This document shows positions 38,293 through 41,819 of a DNA stretch of 41,819 nt, piece by piece. The DNA comes from Treponema sp. UBA1793. GTDB lineage: Bacteria > Spirochaetota > Spirochaetia > Treponematales > Treponemataceae. The first letter of the stretch is position 1. Every line of letters begins with the position of its first letter. The notes below the pieces were generated by a model, which was not told where the DNA came from, did not search any database, and worked only from the letters and a program-made list of their open reading frames with translations. Position numbers and translations under genes: made by a program. Location: the NCBI GenBank assembly GCA_002314445.1, contig DCFX01000085.1, positions 1 to 41,819 of the forward strand, read 5' to 3'.

Positions 38293-40896
38293 ATGTCCGA
38301 CGATGATACTTCTCTTTTTGGAAACTCTGCACGGTACCTCCGAGAACCTCTGGCTGCGAGAATGCGGCCCCGGACGCTCGATGAATATATCGGGCAGGAT
38401 CATATTGTCGGCAGAGGGCGTCTTCTGCGGCGGGCGATTGCGGCAGATCAGCTCTCATCGGTCATTTTTTACGGTCCTCCGGGTTCTGGCAAGACGACGC
38501 TTGCCAGAGTCATCGCAAATCATACAAAAAGCAATTTCATCACGCTCAATGCTGTTCTTACGGGCGTCGCGGACATACGCGCTTCCATAAAACAGGCAGA
38601 GGATTACTACAATCTCTACAGCAGGCGTACGATTCTGTTTGTTGACGAAGTGCACCGCTGGAACCGCGCGCAGCAGGATGCCCTTCTCCCCTGGGTTGAA
38701 AACGGTACAATCATTCTGATCGGTGCAACGACTGAAAATCCTTTTTTTGAAGTAAACAAGGCACTTGTCAGCAGAAGCCGTGTCTTTCAGCTGAAGCCGC
38801 TTACAAATGATGACCTTATGAAAGCCGCCCAGCAGGCACTTTCAGATACGGAACGCGGTTATGGTCACTGGAAAATCGAATTTGAAAAAGGCGCGCTCGA
38901 GCATCTTATAGAGACGGCAAACGGAGATGCAAGAAGCCTGCTGAATGCGCTTGAACTTGCAGTCGAAACGACTCCCGAAAAATGGGAACCTGAAGCAAAT
39001 CCGCCAGTCCCCTCATGGGGCTCGACTATATATATCAGCAGGGAAACGGCCGAAGAATCGATACAGAAAAAAGTGGTGCTTTACGACCGTGACGGTGACT
39101 ATCATTACGATATCATCAGTGCGTTCATAAAGAGCCTGCGGGGGCGTGATCCCGACGCGGCTGTGTACTGGCTTGCGCGGATGGTCGCAGCAGGAGAGGA
39201 TCCCGATTTCATTTTCCGGCGCATGCTTATTTCGGCATGTGAAGATACCGGCCTTGCAGATCCGAATGCCATTACGATTATAGAAAGCTGCGCACAGGCG
39301 TTTGACCGCGTCGGCATGCCCGAGGGCCGCTACTTTCTTGCGCACGCCGCACTGTACTTGTCTACCGCACCAAAATCAAACAGCAGTATGGCGTTTTTCG
39401 ACGCCCTCTCATCAGTCGAAAAAGAAGATGCGGAAGTGCCGAACCATCTGCGCGACGCAAGCCGGGATGCTGAAGGATTCGGACACGGTGCAGGCTACCT
39501 CTACCCGCATGCATACCGCGATCACTGGGTTGCACAGCAGTATCTGCCTGATACGCTGACGGGACGCGTGTTTTATACGCCGAGTACACAGGGCTATGAA
39601 AAGACAATACGAGAGGACATTCTTTCGAGGCGAGAACTGCAGATTGCTGCAATTCTCGAAAAACAGCAGCCCGAAACTTCCGAACCTGCACCGGGCGCGG
39701 TATGTAATGCAGATACCGCTGTGACGGGAAGTAAAAATAAAGTCCGGGACGGCGGCGGAGAAAATACCGCGTCTGAATTCGGGGCCAATCCGATAAGCGA
39801 ATGGTGGATAAACGCACATTTCAAGGGCGGTGTTGTCAAAACCGATGAACAGCTTACGTTCAGCCCCGAAGACAAATCGAAGAAAACGGCTCTCGACAGG
39901 GCTGATAAATTGTGGCGTTCCCGCCTTGATTCAAATAGGGCGGAAATACTGCTCAGCGTACGGGATACAATGACGACGCTTGCAAAGCTTGCACGGCACC
40001 ACCGCTGTCTTGTATGGAACGCTGATGACGGGCTGCTGCTCTGGGAAATAGCCCGGCGTACTCCCGAAGGTGTAACGTGCGGTGTGTGCCGTTCGCAGAA
40101 AGGTAAGGAAATACTTGAACAGTACGGACGCACGCTCGGCGATCTTGACAGGCCCATCCTTCAGTTCCGGCCCGAAACTGTGCAGCCAGATTTCCTTACG
40201 CCGGAAAACTTTGCCGATGTCCTCGCAAAATTTGAATACAACGGTGCTGTATTCGACCGCATCTTTTTTCACAATCCGTTTGTTTCAGACGTCTCAATAA
40301 AAGCTCTTGCCGATTCGTTTGATTCAGTCGCTCACAAAGTGAACAAAAAAGGATTTACATTCACCGACCGTACGGATGCAGATACTGACAATGAAACGGC
40401 ATCTCCGGAACAACCGCTTGCTCCGGGCTGGAGCGCAGTCATTGCCCAGCGCATTCCCTCAAACGGTCAGCATATAGCGAAACTTGTGGAAAAACAGATA
40501 CTGACTCCGGCAACAATCGGCCCGTATGCCGATACACTGCAGAAGCTGGAACAGGCAGAAACGGAATTTTTCGGGGACAGGGTAAACCCGCTTTTCAGCT
40601 GGAACACAATGTCAATCACCGATGCGTTCCGAAACAGGGGTTTTAAGGTAAATGCCGCATCGCAGCTGCTGTCTGAAAAACGCCGTATCACGGAAACGGA
40701 GCTGAAAAAGTGGTTCGACGTGAATACTTCCGCTTACGGTGCCAAAATGGCAGAAGCAGTCGGCATAAAAGAACTTGAAAAGTTCCTGCGGCTCCTTGAA
40801 AGCGCGTGCACGAATACGATTTTCAGCTGGGATACGGAAATCGCATTTTTTACGGTATCGGAAAACGAGGAAAAAGACACTATAGAGAACCTATAA
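38293..40896 (+). CDS. rarA: RarA/MgsA AAA+ ATPase with long C-terminal domain
   Basis: RarA acts on stalled replication forks and in recombination. Residues ~1-430 are a full RarA: GQDHIVGRGRLLRR, Walker A GPPGSGKT (~59), Walker B ILFVDEVHRWN, sensor-1 ATTENPFF, arginine-finger region VSRSRVF, then the clamp-loader-like helical part with MLISACEDTGLADP and the MgsA C-terminal block (YLYPHAYRDHWVAQQYLP). After a polar linker (~460-500) comes a ~360-residue extra region. Its stretch CLVWNADDGLLLWEIARRTPEG resembles a methyltransferase-type Rossmann loop with a degraded glycine motif. Total 867 residues, about twice a normal RarA (~420-450). The ATG at 38293 lacks a ribosome-binding site. Confidence 0.9.
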   Translation: MSDDDTSLFGNSARYLREPLAARMRPRTLDEYIGQDHIVGRGRLLRRAIAADQLSSVIFYGPPGSGKTTLARVIANHTKSNFITLNAVLTGVADIRASIKQAEDYYNLYSRRTILFVDEVHRWNRAQQDALLPWVENGTIILIGATTENPFFEVNKALVSRSRVFQLKPLTNDDLMKAAQQALSDTERGYGHWKIEFEKGALEHLIETANGDARSLLNALELAVETTPEKWEPEANPPVPSWGSTIYISRETAEESIQKKVVLYDRDGDYHYDIISAFIKSLRGRDPDAAVYWLARMVAAGEDPDFIFRRMLISACEDTGLADPNAITIIESCAQAFDRVGMPEGRYFLAHAALYLSTAPKSNSSMAFFDALSSVEKEDAEVPNHLRDASRDAEGFGHGAGYLYPHAYRDHWVAQQYLPDTLTGRVFYTPSTQGYEKTIREDILSRRELQIAAILEKQQPETSEPAPGAVCNADTAVTGSKNKVRDGGGENTASEFGANPISEWWINAHFKGGVVKTDEQLTFSPEDKSKKTALDRADKLWRSRLDSNRAEILLSVRDTMTTLAKLARHHRCLVWNADDGLLLWEIARRTPEGVTCGVCRSQKGKEILEQYGRTLGDLDRPILQFRPETVQPDFLTPENFADVLAKFEYNGAVFDRIFFHNPFVSDVSIKALADSFDSVAHKVNKKGFTFTDRTDADTDNETASPEQPLAPGWSAVIAQRIPSNGQHIAKLVEKQILTPATIGPYADTLQKLEQAETEFFGDRVNPLFSWNTMSITDAFRNRGFKVNAASQLLSEKRRITETELKKWFDVNTSAYGAKMAEAVGIKELEKFLRLLESACTNTIFSWDTEIAFFTVSENEEKDTIENL

Positions 40897-40918
40897 AAAC
40901 TCACGTTCAGTGAGTTTT
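40896..40918. terminator. Terminator between convergent rarA and a small gene
   Basis: AAAACTCAC (40896-40904) and GTGAGTTTT (40910-40918) pair exactly around a 5-nt loop; on the minus strand the 3' arm is followed by more T. The left arm includes the last base of the rarA stop codon. Confidence 0.8.
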
Positions 40919-40928
40919 CAGGAATGCC

Positions 40929-41150
40929 CTATATCCTGACAGTAAAATTATTAGGCGTCATTTCATTAAGCGAATATGTTGCATGCAGATTATATAAATC
41001 GATAATGCCGGTGGGTTTCATCCCCCGGTCATCCTGTAAATCTTCGGGTGTTGCAACGGCACAGAGCGCCAGAATCTCCGCATCGCTCACTGCATCGGGA
41101 AGAAACATCACAAGATTCTTGACAGGATCAGTATACATAGTGCACATCAT
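40929..41150 (-). CDS. Small hypothetical protein
   Basis: From the ATG at 41150, five bases after GGGAGG, the protein has 73 residues (CTMYTDPVKNLVMFLPDAVS, then DAEILALCAVATPEDLQDD and a C-terminal ATYSLNEMTPNNFTVRI). The frame opens to 41207, but without a ribosome-binding site. No signal peptide, membrane helix or known domain was recognised. It converges on rarA and diverges from adk, with a hairpin in the divergent spacer. It reads as a compact soluble protein, but no function can be offered. Confidence 0.6.
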   Translation of the reverse strand: MMCTMYTDPVKNLVMFLPDAVSDAEILALCAVATPEDLQDDRGMKPTGIIDLYNLHATYSLNEMTPNNFTVRI

Positions 41151-41219
41151 AGGCGCCTCCCGTATTTCTTCATTAATAATATCGTATATTCCGCGTTTGT
41201 CAATCAACCTTATGGTTTA

Positions 41220-41256
41220 TAAAAACCGTTTTCACTATTGCGGGTAACGGTTTTTA
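41220..41256. other. Inverted repeat in the adk divergent spacer
   Basis: TAAAAACCGTT (41220-41230) and AACGGTTTTTA (41246-41256) pair exactly around 15 nt. It lies just upstream of the adk -10 (TATAAT at about 41266-41271), where an operator would sit. Confidence 0.5.
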
Positions 41257-41298
41257 GGGATAAAATATAATGTATACACATTTTGAATAGGAGTTAAC

Positions 41299-41819
41299 AT
41301 GAATTTCATTTTTTTAGGCCCTCCCGGAGCCGGTAAAGGTTCACTCGCTGTAAAAGTAGCGGAAGATTACAAAATTCCGCACATTTCAACCGGAGATATT
41401 TTCCGTGCAGCAATAAAAAATCAGACAGAACTTGGAAAAAAAGTAAAAGGTATTATTGATGCCGGCGGACTCGTAAGCGATGACATCACATGTGCACTTG
41501 TAAAAGAACGGCTTGAACAGGACGATGTAAAAAACGGATTCATACTTGACGGTTTTCCCCGCACGATTCCCCAGGCAGAAGCTTTCACTGATATCTGCAG
41601 CAATGTAACAGTCGTAAATTTCGTCATAAAAGATGAAATCGTCATCAAACGGCTTTCGACACGCCGGGTCTGCAGAAAATGCGGCGAAAACTATAACGTA
41701 CTTACAATGCCGCCGAAAAAGGAAGGCATCTGCGACAAGTGCGGCGGCGAACTCTATCAGCGCGACGACGACAAACAGGAAGCAATTCTTCACCGTATGG
41801 ACGTATACCGCGAACAGAC
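41299..41819 (+). CDS. adk: Adenylate kinase, 3' end outside window
   Basis: Adk equilibrates ATP+AMP with 2 ADP in the cytoplasm. The 173 visible codons begin MNFIFLGPPGAGKGS (P-loop; the usual GKGT is GKGS here and the next Gln is Leu). Next come the NMP-binding segment HISTGDIFR, ILDGFPRTIPQAEAF with the AMP-binding Arg, and the LID start RRVCRKCGENYN. The LID zinc site CRKC...CDKC has four cysteines, so this is a long-form, zinc-containing adenylate kinase. AGGAG precedes the ATG at 41299. The reading frame runs open to the window edge. Confidence 0.96.
   Translation, partial: MNFIFLGPPGAGKGSLAVKVAEDYKIPHISTGDIFRAAIKNQTELGKKVKGIIDAGGLVSDDITCALVKERLEQDDVKNGFILDGFPRTIPQAEAFTDICSNVTVVNFVIKDEIVIKRLSTRRVCRKCGENYNVLTMPPKKEGICDKCGGELYQRDDDKQEAILHRMDVYREQ

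Overview
The window looks like chromosome from a saccharolytic, host-associated spirochaete of the Treponema type. This is an inference from gene content. Supporting points are several exported lipoproteins, a folD gene beside an OmpW-like small beta-barrel protein and a lipoprotein (an arrangement I recall around T. pallidum TP0732-TP0733), and a RarA ATPase with a long extra C-terminal half. No rRNA, tRNA, phage, transposase or CRISPR gene was found.

Layout. 1-0.9 kb: 3' part of a GlxA-type AraC regulator. 1-2 kb: gap. 2-4.7 kb: divergent class III aminotransferase and PucR-type regulator. 4.8-8 kb: polar amino acid ABC transporter (binding lipoprotein, ATPase, permease) with a cytidylate-kinase-like gene, behind a promoter that is followed at once by a strong terminator hairpin. 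8-24.8 kb: a glucuronoxylan/aldouronate utilisation locus. It holds an LplA/B/C-type ABC transporter without its own ATPase, an AraC regulator, GH67 alpha-glucuronidase, an SGNH esterase, a large GH2 enzyme, uxaC, uxuA, uxuB and an SGNH esterase lipoprotein. 24.8-25.3 kb: a run of hairpins, then a short transcription unit encoding a 26-residue membrane peptide. 25.3-26.8 kb: LapA-like and SPOR-domain proteins. 26.9-31.9 kb: a minus-strand run of small accessory genes (isochorismatase-like hydrolase, methyltransferase, two VOC proteins, DUF3795, MBL hydrolase and one frameshifted exported protein). 31.9-35 kb: folD-folE2-miaB. 35.2-37 kb: outer-membrane protein and lipoprotein. 37-37.4 kb: three copies of a structured repeat. 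37.7-41.8 kb: a DUF2007-like gene, a 22-bp tandem repeat, the long rarA, a small hypothetical gene and the start of adk.

How the main locus fits together. Short glucuronate-substituted xylo-oligosaccharides are probably imported by the LplABC-type transporter. GH67 would remove (methyl)glucuronate, SGNH esterases would remove acyl groups, and GH2 would cut a glycosidic side chain or backbone bond. UxaC, UxuB and UxuA would convert glucuronate to 2-keto-3-deoxygluconate. Four transcription units cover all of these genes, and each starts with a copy of one 36-nt promoter/operator element (11815-11850 minus, 12823-12858 plus, 20672-20707 minus, 20731-20766 plus). The four copies share 20 invariant positions, so this looks like a local regulon; the AraC protein encoded at 11939-12817 is the leading candidate regulator.

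The other notable content is non-coding: a 34-nt RNA hairpin shared in the same sense by the transporter operon's 3' end and the AraC leader, a repeat family whose stems covary, and an array of five 22-bp iterons.
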